A DNA stretch of 64,000 bases from contig NZ_CP026167.1 in NCBI RefSeq assembly GCF_002902985.1, positions 1,426,001 to 1,490,000 on the forward strand, in the 5' to 3' direction. Under the pieces are notes generated by a model that was given only the letters and a program-made list of their open reading frames with translations, did no database searches and was not told the DNA's origin. Below, in pieces: positions 8,569 through 17,205 of the stretch (positions are counted from its first letter, which is position 1; every line of letters begins with the position of its first letter). The DNA comes from Leclercia sp. LSNIH1 (GTDB lineage Bacteria > Pseudomonadota > Gammaproteobacteria > Enterobacterales > Enterobacteriaceae). The position numbers and the translations under genes were made by a program.

Positions 8569-9670
8569 GAAATACAATTTAAAACAGGTGATTAACACCT
8601 CCGGGCGCATGACGGCGCTCGGCGTCTCCACCCCGCGCCCGGAAGTGGTGCAGGCGGCAATGGCGGGGATGAACCAGTACTTCGAGATGAAGGATCTGGT
8701 GAACAAAACCGGCGAATACATCGCGAAGCTGCTGGACGTGGAAGGCGCGACGGTGGTCTCCTGCGCATCCGCGGGCATCGCCCAGTCCGTGGCGGCGGTG
8801 CTGGTGAAAGACAGCGACTGGCTGCTGGAGAACCTCCACGTCACTCCAATTGAGAACAACGAAATCGTGCTGCCGAAAGGCCACAACGTCAACTTTGGCG
8901 CCCCGGTGGGCACCATGGTGGCGCTGGGCGGCGGCAAGCTGGTGGAAGCGGGCTACGCCAACGAATGTTCCGCCGATCAGCTGGCGGCGGCGATCACCCC
9001 GCGCACCGCGGCGATCATGTATATCAAATCCCATCACTGCGTGCAGAAGAGCATGCTCAGCGTGGAGCAGGCGGCAGTGGTGGCGCGCAAACACGACCTG
9101 CCGCTGATCGTCGATGCGGCGGCGGAAGAGGATCTGCACACTTACTACCGCGCCGGGGCGTCTCTTGTTATCTACAGCGGCGCGAAGGCGATCGAAGGGC
9201 CAACCAGCGGGCTGGTGATTGGCAGAACCCAGTATGTGGAGTGGGTGAAGCGTCAGACGGCGGGCATTGGCCGGGCGATGAAGGTGGGTAAAGAGGGCAT
9301 TCTGGGCCTCACCTGCGCCATCGAACACTACCTGACGGCGACCAAAGAGAGCGGGGCGGAGATGGTGGCGAAGATGACGCCGTTTATCGACGCCCTCAAC
9401 ACCCTGAACGGCGTGACCGCCCGCGTGGTGTGGGACAGCGCGGGCCGCGATATCGCCCGCACCGAGATTAAGTTCGACGAAGCCACCACCGGCGTCGGCA
9501 CCGGCGATCTGGTGCATGCGCTGAAGCAGGGCGAATACGCCATCTACTTCCGCGGCTATAAAGCGAACGAAGGGATTATCGAAGCGGACGTGCGCAGCGT
9601 CACCGTTGACCAGCTCAACATTGTCTATCGCCGCATCAGCGAAGTATTAGGCCAGGAGAAAACCGCATGA
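8552..9670 (+). CDS. DgaE family PLP-dependent ammonia lyase
   Basis: The 372-residue fold-type I PLP enzyme has VIYSGAKAIEGPTSGL, whose lysine should bind PLP, and DAAAEEDLHTYYRAG, which supplies the aspartate contacting the cofactor. DgaE converts 2-amino-2-deoxy-D-gluconate-6-phosphate (or a relative) to 2-keto-3-deoxy-6-phosphogluconate with loss of ammonia. The start at 8552 lies inside the end of the preceding gene, and the 3' end overlaps the aldolase gene by 4 nt (ATGA), indicating a tightly coupled operon. This locus has no D-glucosaminate PTS genes, so the actual substrate may differ from that of Salmonella DgaE. Confidence 0.87.
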   Translation: MPSIFEKYNLKQVINTSGRMTALGVSTPRPEVVQAAMAGMNQYFEMKDLVNKTGEYIAKLLDVEGATVVSCASAGIAQSVAAVLVKDSDWLLENLHVTPIENNEIVLPKGHNVNFGAPVGTMVALGGGKLVEAGYANECSADQLAAAITPRTAAIMYIKSHHCVQKSMLSVEQAAVVARKHDLPLIVDAAAEEDLHTYYRAGASLVIYSGAKAIEGPTSGLVIGRTQYVEWVKRQTAGIGRAMKVGKEGILGLTCAIEHYLTATKESGAEMVAKMTPFIDALNTLNGVTARVVWDSAGRDIARTEIKFDEATTGVGTGDLVHALKQGEYAIYFRGYKANEGIIEADVRSVTVDQLNIVYRRISEVLGQEKTA

Positions 9671-10407
9671 AACTGACCCCTAACTTTTACCGCGACCGCG
9701 TCTGCCTGAACGTGCTGGCCGGCTCGAAAGCCAACGCCAGCGCCATCTACGAAGCCGCAGAGGGCCATGTACTGGTGGGCGTGCTCTCCAAAAACTACCC
9801 GGACGTGGCAAGCGCGGTGGCGGATATGCGCGAGTACGCTCAGCTTATCGATAACGCCCTCTCCGTAGGGCTGGGAGCAGGTGACCCGAACCAGTCGGCG
9901 ATGGTGAGCGAGATCGCCCGCCAGGTGCAGCCGCAGCACGTTAACCAGGTTTTCACCGGTGTAGCCACCAGCCGTGCGCTGCTGGGGCAGAGCGAGTCCG
10001 TGGTCAACGGCCTGGTCTCCCCCACCGGCACCGTCGGGATGGTGAAAATCTCCACCGGCCCGCTGAGCAGCGCGGCACCAGATGGGATCGTCCCAGTGGA
10101 AACGGCCATTGCCCTGCTGAAAGATTTCGGCGGCAGCTCAATCAAATACTTCCCGATGGGCGGTCTGAAGTGCCGGGACGAATACCAGGCGGTGGCGGAA
10201 GCCTGCGCCCGTCACGACTTCTGGCTGGAGCCGACCGGGGGTATCGATCTCGACAACTTTGAGGCGATCCTGCAGATCGCCCTCGATGCAGGCGTGAGCA
10301 AGATCATCCCGCATATCTACAGCTCGATTATCGACAAAGCCAGCGGGGATACGCGTCCGGAAGATGTGCGTACGCTGCTGGAGATGACGAAAAAACAGGT
10401 TAAGTAG
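9667..10407 (+). CDS. DgaF family 2-keto-3-deoxy-phosphogluconate (KDGP) aldolase
   Basis: The 246-residue protein contains SSIKYFPMGGLKCRDEYQAV, where the first lysine is the expected Schiff-base residue, and WLEPTGGIDLDNFEAIL as the phosphate-binding loop. It would split 2-keto-3-deoxy-6-phosphogluconate to pyruvate and glyceraldehyde 3-phosphate, completing the pathway begun by the DgaE-like lyase. It overlaps that gene by 4 nt. A CCCTCTCCCG...GGGAGGG inverted repeat follows at about 10416-10441 and may attenuate or separate the downstream lactonase gene. Confidence 0.86.
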   Translation: MKLTPNFYRDRVCLNVLAGSKANASAIYEAAEGHVLVGVLSKNYPDVASAVADMREYAQLIDNALSVGLGAGDPNQSAMVSEIARQVQPQHVNQVFTGVATSRALLGQSESVVNGLVSPTGTVGMVKISTGPLSSAAPDGIVPVETAIALLKDFGGSSIKYFPMGGLKCRDEYQAVAEACARHDFWLEPTGGIDLDNFEAILQIALDAGVSKIIPHIYSSIIDKASGDTRPEDVRTLLEMTKKQVK

Positions 10408-10461
10408 TCCCTCACCCTAACCCTCTCCCGCCGGGGGAGGGATACACGATCAGGAGCCACC

Positions 10462-11598
10462 ATGCATACCCGTAACCTGCTTGTCGCTTCACTCTCAATG
10501 CTTGCCACCGCCGCTGTCGCCCAGACGCAGTACGCCTGGGTGGGGACCTACAACCCCAACGGCGAAGGGCTCTACCGCTTTACCGTCGATCCGCAATCCG
10601 GCGCGCTCGCCAACAAAACGCTGGTGAGCAAACTGCCGAACGCTGCGCAGTTAACCGCCTCCCACGACGGCAAAACGCTCTATCTGGCAAGCGAAGTGGA
10701 GCAGGGGGTGGTGCAGGCGCTGCGGGTGGGCGATAACGGCGAGCTGAGCGAACTGAATCAGGTGGCCTCCGGCGGTGCGGGACCGGTCTATCTCTCGCTG
10801 ACGCCGAACGGCAAGCACCTGCTGGTGGCCAACTATGTCAGCGGCTCCATTGCGGTGCTGCCGATCAACGCTGACGGCAGCCTGGGTAATGCCACGGATA
10901 CCCACCAGGATCAAGGCGAACCGGGTGCCGCGAAACCCCAAGCCGCCGTAGAGGGCAGTTTTGCCATCAGCGATCACAATGGCCCCCATGCGCACATGAT
11001 CGCCGCCGATCCGAGCGGAAAATATGTTTTTTCAACCGATCTGGGGCTGGATCGGATCTACCAGTACCGTTTTGACGATCGCACCGGGAAGCTCACCCCG
11101 AACGATCCGCCGTTTATCAGCGCCTCTTCGAAAGGGGCCGGACCGCGCCATTTCGTCTTTACGCCAAAAGGTGATGCCCTGTGGCTGATTAACGAAGAGG
11201 CGTCTACGCTGACCCATTATGCCGTAGAGGCCAACGGCACGCTGAAAGAGGGCAAGAGTGTCTCTGCGCTGCCAGCCGGCTACAAGGGCACCAGTTTTGC
11301 CGCCGGGCTGGCGTTAAGTGGTGATGGTAAACAGTTGTATGTTGCTAACCGTTTGCATAACAGCATCGGCCACTTTACCGTAACGGCGGAGGGTACGCTG
11401 ACGCATCAGGACAATGTCTGGACGCGTGGCGATTACCCGCGCACCCTGACGCTCGATAAACAGGGGCGCTGGCTCTATGTCATGAACCAGCGCAGCGACA
11501 ACATCACCCGGTTTCGCGTGGCGCAGGACGGCAAGCTGAGCGTCGAGCCAGACTATACCCCGGTCGGCAGCCCATCCCAGATGGTCATTTCACCTTAA
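10462..11598 (+). CDS. Lactonase family beta-propeller protein, periplasmic
   Basis: The 378-residue protein starts with a signal peptide (MHTRNLLVASLSMLATAAVA, cleavage probably before QTQYAWVG). The remainder has repeated propeller blades such as PVYLSLTPNGKHLLVANYVS, YVFSTDLGLDRIYQYRFDDR and LYVANRLHNSIGHFTV, typical of the YbhE/Pgl seven-bladed lactonase family. Pgl itself is cytoplasmic and hydrolyses 6-phosphogluconolactone; export of this copy suggests action on a sugar lactone outside the inner membrane. It follows the aldolase gene by 54 bp, so it probably supplies the open-chain acid form of the operon's substrate. The lactonase role is inferred. Confidence 0.82.
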   Translation: MHTRNLLVASLSMLATAAVAQTQYAWVGTYNPNGEGLYRFTVDPQSGALANKTLVSKLPNAAQLTASHDGKTLYLASEVEQGVVQALRVGDNGELSELNQVASGGAGPVYLSLTPNGKHLLVANYVSGSIAVLPINADGSLGNATDTHQDQGEPGAAKPQAAVEGSFAISDHNGPHAHMIAADPSGKYVFSTDLGLDRIYQYRFDDRTGKLTPNDPPFISASSKGAGPRHFVFTPKGDALWLINEEASTLTHYAVEANGTLKEGKSVSALPAGYKGTSFAAGLALSGDGKQLYVANRLHNSIGHFTVTAEGTLTHQDNVWTRGDYPRTLTLDKQGRWLYVMNQRSDNITRFRVAQDGKLSVEPDYTPVGSPSQMVISP

Positions 11599-11617
11599 GC
11601 TGTAAGAGGACAACCCC

Positions 11618-13528
11618 GTGCGATTTCCCAACCAACGTTTAGCGCAACTGTTCGAGATGTTGCAAAACGAGACGCTGCCACAGGACGAACTGGCGCAACG
11701 GTTGTCGGTCTCCACGCGTACCGTCCGGGCTGATATCACCGCGCTGAACGCGCTGCTGGCGGGGAACGGGGCGCAGTTTATCCTCAGCCGCGGTAACGGC
11801 TATCAACTGAAAATTGACGATCCGGCGCGCTATCAGCTGTTGCAGGCTTCGCATCCGCGGACGTTGCGTATTCCGCGCACCGGCCCCGAGCGGGTGCACT
11901 ACCTGGTGGTGCGCTTTCTCACCTCGGCATTCTCCCTCAAGCTGGAGGATCTGGCCGACGAGTGGTTTGTCAGCCGCGCCACGCTGCAGAGCGATATGGC
12001 GGAGGTGCGCGAGTGGTTTCATCGCTATCGCCTGACCCTGGAGACCCGCCCGCGTCACGGTATGAAGCTGTTTGGCAGCGAGATGGCGATCCGCGCCTGC
12101 CTCACCGATCTGCTGTGGCAGCTGGCGCAGCAGGACAACCTTAATCCGCTGGTGACGGAAGTGGCACTCAATGCCGGCGTGCCGGAGCAGCTCGCCGCCG
12201 TCCTGCATGAGACCTTTACCCGTCACCATATCCGTCTGACCGACGAGGGGGAGCTGTTTTTACGGCTCTACGGCGCGGTAACGGTGCGACGCATCAGCGA
12301 AGGCTATCCGCTGCCGGAGTTTAACGCCGAAGAGGTGGCCGAGAACGTGCGCGACGCCGCGCGGGATATCGCCAGCGCCATCGCCCGGCTGGCCGATAAA
12401 ACGCTGTCTCCCTCGGAGGTGACCTGGCTGGGGGTGCATATCGCCGCCCGTCAGGTGCAGGAGATCTCACCCAGCGCCATCAACGCCGATGATGAAGAGG
12501 CGCTGGTGAACTACATCCTGGGCTATATCAACACCCACTATAACTACAACCTCCTCGCGGACGCTCAGCTCCACGCGGATCTGCTGACCCACATAAAAAC
12601 CATGATCACCCGGGTGCGCTATCAGATCATGATCCCCAATCCGCTGCTGGATAACATCAAGCAGCACTATCCGATGGCGTGGGACATGACCCTGGCGGCG
12701 GTGTCGAGCTGGGGCAAGTACACCCCGTATGCGATCAGTGAAAACGAGATTGGCTTCCTGGTGCTGCATATCGGGGTCGGCCTGGAACGCCACTACAACA
12801 TTGGCTATCAGCGCCAGCCGCGGGTGATGCTGGTGTGCGACGCGGGCAACGCGATGGTGCGGATGATCGAGGCCGTGTTGCAGCGCAAGTATCCGCAAAT
12901 CGAGGTGACGCGTGTGCTGACGCTGCGGGAGTATGAGCAGTGCGAGAACATCAGCGAAGATTTCGTCATCTCCACCGCGCGGATCGGCGAAAAAGCCAAG
13001 CCGGTGGTGATGATCGCCCCGTTCCCGACCGACTATCAGCTCGAGCAGATCGGCAAGCTGGTGCTGGTGGACAGAACGCGCCCCTGGATGCTGGAAAAGT
13101 ACTTTGACGCCAGCCACTTCCGCGTGATTAATCAGCCCATCGACCAGCAGACGCTGTTCCGTGAGCTGTGCGGTCAGCTACAGGAGGAGGGGTTTGTAGA
13201 TGCAGAGTTTCTCGACTCGGTGGTGGAGCGCGAGGCCATCGTCAGCACCCTGCTCGGCGACGGCATCGCCCTGCCGCACTCCCTCGGTTTGTTGGCGCAA
13301 AAAACCGTGGTCTACACCGTGCTGGCCCCGCAGGGGATCCAGTGGGGGGATGAAACCGCGCATGTCATCTTCCTGCTGGCGATCAGTAAAAGCGAGTATG
13401 AAGAGGCGATGGCCATCTACGATATCTTCGTCACCTTCCTGCGCGAACGGGCGATGACGCGGCTCTGTCAATGTCACGACTTCGCGGAGTTTAAAACCGT
13501 GGCGATGGAGAGTTTGAGCCGGTTTTGA
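11618..13528 (+). CDS. PRD/PTS-domain transcriptional regulator (BglG/MtlR type)
   Basis: The 636-residue protein starts at GTG 11618 after AAGAGGACAACCCC. In order it has an N-terminal HTH (LPQDELAQRLSVSTRTVRAD, residues 20-39), two PRD domains (about 80-390, with histidines in VTWLGVHIAA and IGFLVLHIGV), an EIIB-like domain (VMLVCDAGNAMVRMIEA, Cys near 408) and a C-terminal EIIA domain (GDGIALPHSLG, His near 550). This architecture is that of DNA-binding MtlR/ManR-type activators controlled by PTS phosphorylation, not of RNA antiterminators, which lack the HTH. It probably controls the upstream operon. The stand-alone PRD protein at 4925 could modulate it. Confidence 0.87.
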   Translation: MRFPNQRLAQLFEMLQNETLPQDELAQRLSVSTRTVRADITALNALLAGNGAQFILSRGNGYQLKIDDPARYQLLQASHPRTLRIPRTGPERVHYLVVRFLTSAFSLKLEDLADEWFVSRATLQSDMAEVREWFHRYRLTLETRPRHGMKLFGSEMAIRACLTDLLWQLAQQDNLNPLVTEVALNAGVPEQLAAVLHETFTRHHIRLTDEGELFLRLYGAVTVRRISEGYPLPEFNAEEVAENVRDAARDIASAIARLADKTLSPSEVTWLGVHIAARQVQEISPSAINADDEEALVNYILGYINTHYNYNLLADAQLHADLLTHIKTMITRVRYQIMIPNPLLDNIKQHYPMAWDMTLAAVSSWGKYTPYAISENEIGFLVLHIGVGLERHYNIGYQRQPRVMLVCDAGNAMVRMIEAVLQRKYPQIEVTRVLTLREYEQCENISEDFVISTARIGEKAKPVVMIAPFPTDYQLEQIGKLVLVDRTRPWMLEKYFDASHFRVINQPIDQQTLFRELCGQLQEEGFVDAEFLDSVVEREAIVSTLLGDGIALPHSLGLLAQKTVVYTVLAPQGIQWGDETAHVIFLLAISKSEYEEAMAIYDIFVTFLRERAMTRLCQCHDFAEFKTVAMESLSRF

Positions 13529-13550
13529 GAGGCGCTATCCAGAATTCGAT

Positions 13551-13581
13551 GTAATGCGAATGTAATGCTAAACTGCATTAC
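13551..13581 (+). promoter_or_regulatory. Probable RelBE operator
   Basis: Two direct GTAATGC half-sites (13551-13557, 13562-13568) and an inverted GCATTAC (13575-13581) lie just upstream of the RelB-like gene, the layout of ribbon-helix-helix antitoxin autoregulatory operators. Confidence 0.6.
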
Positions 13582-13605
13582 ACATTCGTTTTTACCGGAG
13601 GCATA

Positions 13606-13848
13606 ATGGCCACGCTTAACGTCCGTCTGGATGACAAACTCAAAAACGAGGCATATGCCGTGCTGGAAAAACTGAACATTACCCCGACGGAAGCCGTTCG
13701 GCTTCTGTTCCAGTATGTCGCGGAAAATGGCCGCATGCCGGTCAAAACCGTGACGGTAAGTGACAGCGAAGATGAACTGATCAGGACGGTCAGGGAACGG
13801 CTGGCGAATCCGCAAAAAGGGATCAAGGTTAGTCTGGATGACCTATGA
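13606..13848 (+). CDS. relB: RelB/DinJ family antitoxin
   Basis: The 80-residue ribbon-helix-helix protein starts MATLNVRLDDKLKNEAYAVL, with the beta-strand NVRLDD for DNA contacts and TPTEAVRLLFQYVAENGRMP typical of RelB/DinJ. The acidic C-terminal half should bind and inhibit the RelE-like toxin. ACCGGAGGCATA precedes the ATG. It overlaps the toxin gene by 11 bp. The repeats at 13551-13581 are the likely binding site of the antitoxin and of the complex. Confidence 0.9.
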   Translation: MATLNVRLDDKLKNEAYAVLEKLNITPTEAVRLLFQYVAENGRMPVKTVTVSDSEDELIRTVRERLANPQKGIKVSLDDL

Positions 13849-14122
13849 GCTGGAATTCGATCCACGTGCGCTAAAGGAGTGGCAGAAACTGGGTGATACG
13901 GTTAAGAGTCAGTTTAAGAAGAAGCTGGCAGTCGTCCTGTCAAACCCGCGAAGAGAGTCTGCCAGGCTACATGGCTTACCGGACTGCTACAAAATTAAAC
14001 TCAGTTCGTCCGGTTATCGGCTGGTATATCAGGTCAGGGATAAGGTCATTACGGTATTTGTGGTCGCAGTGGGAAAACGCGAAAAATCAGCCGTCTATCA
14101 CGACGCAAATCAACGGCTTTAA
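13838..14122 (+). CDS. relE: RelE/ParE superfamily mRNA interferase toxin
   Basis: The 94-residue protein reads MTYELEFDPRALKEWQKLGD, then LHGLPDCYKIKLSSSGYRLV and YQVRDKVITVFVVAVGKREK. These are the canonical RelE elements: basic helix, GYRLVY strand, and a VGKRE C-terminal catalytic segment. RelE cuts mRNA codons in the ribosomal A site. It is coupled to the antitoxin by an 11-bp overlap, and ends 3 bp before the convergent nrdG stop. Confidence 0.9.
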   Translation: MTYELEFDPRALKEWQKLGDTVKSQFKKKLAVVLSNPRRESARLHGLPDCYKIKLSSSGYRLVYQVRDKVITVFVVAVGKREKSAVYHDANQRL

Positions 14123-14125
14123 GAC

Positions 14126-14590
14126 TCAACGCAGATGATGCACCACCTGGTTACTGCTGCCGCGCCAGATCAGCATCGGATCTTTCAGATCCTGCACAAA
14201 TTTGCCGTCGATCAGCACGTTGATCAGATCCACCACCTGCATCTGCTCATCGTTCAGTTCGTCCAGCTTATAGCCCGTCCACACCCAGATATCTTTGCCC
14301 GGGCACTCGGCGCGAATGCGCTGCACCAGCTTCAGGATATCCGGCACGTTTTGCGGGTGCAGCGGATCGCCGCCGGAGAGCGAAATCCCCTGGCGTTTGA
14401 TGCGCGTGTCGTTGAGATCGTCGATGATCCGCTGCTCCATCTCCGCGGTAAACGGCATGCCGGAATTCAGTCGCCAGGTGCTTTTGTTGTAGCAGCCGGG
14501 GCATTCGTGAACGCAGCCGGATACAAACAGGGTGCAGCGGGTGCCAGGGCCGTTGACGATGTCGACAGGATAATATTGATGATACTTCAT
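14126..14590 (-). CDS. nrdG: Anaerobic ribonucleotide reductase activating enzyme
   Basis: The 154-residue radical-SAM protein (family length 154) has CVHECPGCYN, a CxxxCxxC cluster ligand motif, and ISLSGGDPLHPQN for SAM binding. It generates the glycyl radical on NrdD under anaerobiosis. It follows nrdD by 106 bp, a gap occupied by REP repeats. Sequence is near-identical to the E. coli protein. Confidence 0.97.
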   Translation of the reverse strand: MKYHQYYPVDIVNGPGTRCTLFVSGCVHECPGCYNKSTWRLNSGMPFTAEMEQRIIDDLNDTRIKRQGISLSGGDPLHPQNVPDILKLVQRIRAECPGKDIWVWTGYKLDELNDEQMQVVDLINVLIDGKFVQDLKDPMLIWRGSSNQVVHHLR

Positions 14591-14593
14591 AGC

Positions 14594-14690
14594 GTATAAC
14601 CACGCCGGGTGTCGCGTAGCGATCCCGGCCTACAGTGTGAATGCGAATTGTAGGCCCGGATCGCTGCGCGCCACCGGGCATAAATGTGGC
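14594..14690. repeat. REP/BIME repeat pair between nrdD and nrdG
   Basis: Two inverted copies of a REP-like hairpin sequence (GCCGGGTGTCGCGTAGCGAT and TAGGCCCGGATCGCTGCGCG) face each other in the nrdD-nrdG gap. They are typical intergenic palindromes of enterobacteria and can stabilise the upstream transcript. Confidence 0.75.
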
Positions 14691-14696
14691 AGAGGG

Positions 14697-16835
14697 TTAC
14701 CCGATCTGCCCATTCCCTAAATGCTTCACCCGGCGCTTCACCTCTTCCTGCTTGCCGGCGTTGAACGGACGGGCGTCCGGGCTGCCGAGATAGCCGCACA
14801 CGCGGCGGGTCACGGAGACGCGGGCGGCGTCGTGGTTACCGCATTTTGGGCAGGTGAAGCCTTTGCTGGTGCACTCGAACTCACCGGTAAAGCCGCACTC
14901 GTAGCACTCATCTATTGGCGTGTTGGTGCCGTAGTAGGGCACGTGCTGATAGCTGTAATCCCACACGTCTTCCAGCGCCTTCAGGTTGTGCTGAATGTTC
15001 GGGTATTCGCCGTAGCAGATGAAGCCGCCGCTGGCGATCGGTGGGTAGGCCGCTTCAAAATCGATCTTGTCGTACGGGTTGACCTTCTTCTCCACGTCGA
15101 GGTGGAAGCTGTTGGTGTAGTAGCCCTTATCGGTAACACCTTCCACCACGCCAAACTCGGCGGTATCCAGGCGGCAAAAGCGATCGCACAGGTTTTCGCT
15201 CGGGGTGCTGTAGAGGCTGAAGCCGTAGCCGGTCTCCTCTTTCCACCGATCCACCGCGTCGCGCAGGCGCTGGACGATAGCGATACCTTTCTCACGCAGG
15301 GCTTCGCTGTCGTAGATGTGCTTGTCGCCAAACAGGGCGTTAATGGTTTCGTGGATGCCGATATAGCCCAGCGAAATGGAGGCCCGGCCATTCCTGAAGA
15401 TCTCCGCCACGTCATCGTCGGCCTTCAGGCGTACCCCGCAGGCCCCTTCCATATAGAGGATCGGGGCGACGCGGGCTTTGACCCCTTCCAGACGGGCGAT
15501 ACGGGTCATCAGCGCCTTACGCGCCAGCACCAGGCGCTCGTCCAGCAGTTTCCAGAATGTTGCTTCGTTGCCTTTGGCTTCCAGCGCGATGCGCGGCAGG
15601 TTCAGGCTGATCACGCCCAGATTGTTACGCCCGTCGTGGATCTGCTCGCCGTTCTCATCTTCGTACACGCCGAGGAAGCTGCGGCAGCCCATGGGGGTTT
15701 TGAACGAGCCGGTGACCTTCACCACCTGGTCATAGTTCAGAATGTCCGGATACATGCGCTTGCTAGCGCACTCCAGCGCCAGCTGTTTGATGTCGTAGTT
15801 TGGATCGCCAAACTTGTGGTTCAGGCCGTCGCGGATGGCGAACACCAGCTTCGGGAAGACCGCGGTTTTGCGGTTTTTGCCGAGGCCGGAAATGCGGTTG
15901 CGCAGAATGGACTGCTGGATCAGGCGCGATTCCCAGCTGGTGCCCAGACCAAAGCCAAAGGTGACAAACGGCGTCTGACCGTTGGCGGTGTGCAGGGTGT
16001 TCACCTCATATTCCAGCGACTGGAAGGCGTCGTAGCACTCTTTCTCGGTGCGGGAGCGGGCATATCCATCCGCATCCGGGATCTGCCACTCTTCCGCCAC
16101 CTGGCGATGCTTGTTGAAGCTGGCGGTCACAAACGGGGCCAGCACTTCGTCGATCCGGTTGATGGTGGTGCCGCCATAAATGTGGCTGGCGACCTGGGCG
16201 ATAATCTGCGCCGTCACTGCGGTGGCGGTGGAGATCGATTTTGGCGGTTCGATCTCGGCGTTGCCCATCTTGAAGCCGTGGGTCAGCATGCCCTTCAGGT
16301 CGATCAGCATGCAGTTGAACATCGGGAAGAATGGCGAATAGTCGAGATCGTGATAGTGAATATCCCCGCGCTCATGAGCCTGCACCACGTCGCGTGGCAG
16401 CAGGTGCTGACGGGCATAGTGTTTAGCCACAATACCGGCCAGCAGGTCGCGCTGGGTGGGGATCACTTTGCTGTCTTTGTTGGCATTTTCGTTGAGCAGC
16501 GCGGAGTTGGTCTGTTCCACCAGGCCGCGGATCTCCTGGTTCAGGCGGCCGCGTTTTTCACGTTCAATATCCCGGTCGTGACGGTATTCAATGTAGGCGC
16601 GCGCCAGCTGCTTGTAGGGGCCGGACATCAGCTGGTTTTCCACCGCGGTCTGGATCTCGTTAATGTCGACCTTGCTGCGGCCCATCATCTGGTTGCTGAC
16701 CACCTCTGCGACGGTGGCGCAGTAATCTGCGTCATCGACTCCCGCTGCTTTAGCTGCACGCAGAATCGCTTCCTGAATGCGCTCTGATTTGAAAGGCACG
16801 TTACAGCCATCTCGTTTCATCACATGCGGTGTCAT
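14697..16835 (-). CDS. nrdD: Anaerobic ribonucleoside-triphosphate reductase
   Basis: The 712-residue protein starts MTPHVMKRDGCNVPFKSERI at 16835; an in-frame ATG 30 bp upstream is not the conserved start. The ATP-cone regulatory domain covers about residues 1-100. The C-terminus has a zinc site (CYECGFTG and CPKCGNHD) and RRVCGYLGSPDARP with the glycine that carries the radical. It reduces NTPs to dNTPs anaerobically with formate. nrdG follows in the same direction. FNR and NrdR-like sites lie upstream (17021-17080). Confidence 0.97.
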   Translation of the reverse strand: MTPHVMKRDGCNVPFKSERIQEAILRAAKAAGVDDADYCATVAEVVSNQMMGRSKVDINEIQTAVENQLMSGPYKQLARAYIEYRHDRDIEREKRGRLNQEIRGLVEQTNSALLNENANKDSKVIPTQRDLLAGIVAKHYARQHLLPRDVVQAHERGDIHYHDLDYSPFFPMFNCMLIDLKGMLTHGFKMGNAEIEPPKSISTATAVTAQIIAQVASHIYGGTTINRIDEVLAPFVTASFNKHRQVAEEWQIPDADGYARSRTEKECYDAFQSLEYEVNTLHTANGQTPFVTFGFGLGTSWESRLIQQSILRNRISGLGKNRKTAVFPKLVFAIRDGLNHKFGDPNYDIKQLALECASKRMYPDILNYDQVVKVTGSFKTPMGCRSFLGVYEDENGEQIHDGRNNLGVISLNLPRIALEAKGNEATFWKLLDERLVLARKALMTRIARLEGVKARVAPILYMEGACGVRLKADDDVAEIFRNGRASISLGYIGIHETINALFGDKHIYDSEALREKGIAIVQRLRDAVDRWKEETGYGFSLYSTPSENLCDRFCRLDTAEFGVVEGVTDKGYYTNSFHLDVEKKVNPYDKIDFEAAYPPIASGGFICYGEYPNIQHNLKALEDVWDYSYQHVPYYGTNTPIDECYECGFTGEFECTSKGFTCPKCGNHDAARVSVTRRVCGYLGSPDARPFNAGKQEEVKRRVKHLGNGQIG

Positions 16836-17020
16836 GATCACTCCATTTAAGAACAGGTTATCCACAGAGGCAGGAAAAAGGCGCGGGAGCGTAACTCTCG
16901 ACGCGTGCGCGATTTCTCCTGATTTCGACCCTTTTTATCCACAATTTTATGTTGTGTGGTTTTCGTGGTCTTGTGGCAAGAATAGACCATGGATACAACA
17001 TCTTGGGTCGGCGAGCATTC

Positions 17021-17080
17021 TAAGTTCTATATGTAGTGATTTGCATCAAACAAGTTTGCGATTTATTTGATTCAGGACAA
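17021..17080 (-). promoter_or_regulatory. nrdD regulatory region with FNR and NrdR-like sites
   Basis: GTGAT-TTGC-ATCAA at 17036-17049 matches the FNR consensus TTGATnnnnATCAA with one mismatch, and TTGAT-TCAG-GACAA at 17067-17080 is a weaker second copy. TTCTATATGTAGTG at about 17025-17038 resembles an NrdR box. These fit anaerobic induction and dNTP-dependent repression of nrdDG. The remaining 16836-17020 holds no gene. Confidence 0.6.
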
Positions 17081-17167
17081 GGTAAAAAACGAAGTGTACA
17101 GATGACGCGCGATAGAGGATTTGTAAATTTTTCAAGCCAAAACCGGGCTGATTTTCCAGCCATAAAG

Positions 17168-17199
17168 CGTGCGCCGGGCAACCGTGCGGTGCCCGGCGC
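17168..17199. repeat. GC-rich hairpin (REP-like) after treC
   Basis: GCGCCGGGCA and TGCCCGGCGC form a perfect 10-bp stem immediately downstream of the treC stop. It resembles a half-BIME and may act as the 3' stabiliser or terminator of the treBC transcript. Confidence 0.65.
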
Positions 17200-17205
17200 A
17201 GAAGG

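Noticed and set aside
14721..16787. 688-codon open frame on the plus strand
   Set aside because: It lies wholly antisense to nrdD; the translation is Val/Ala/His-rich with no family signature. It is a GC-skew shadow of a strongly biased gene.
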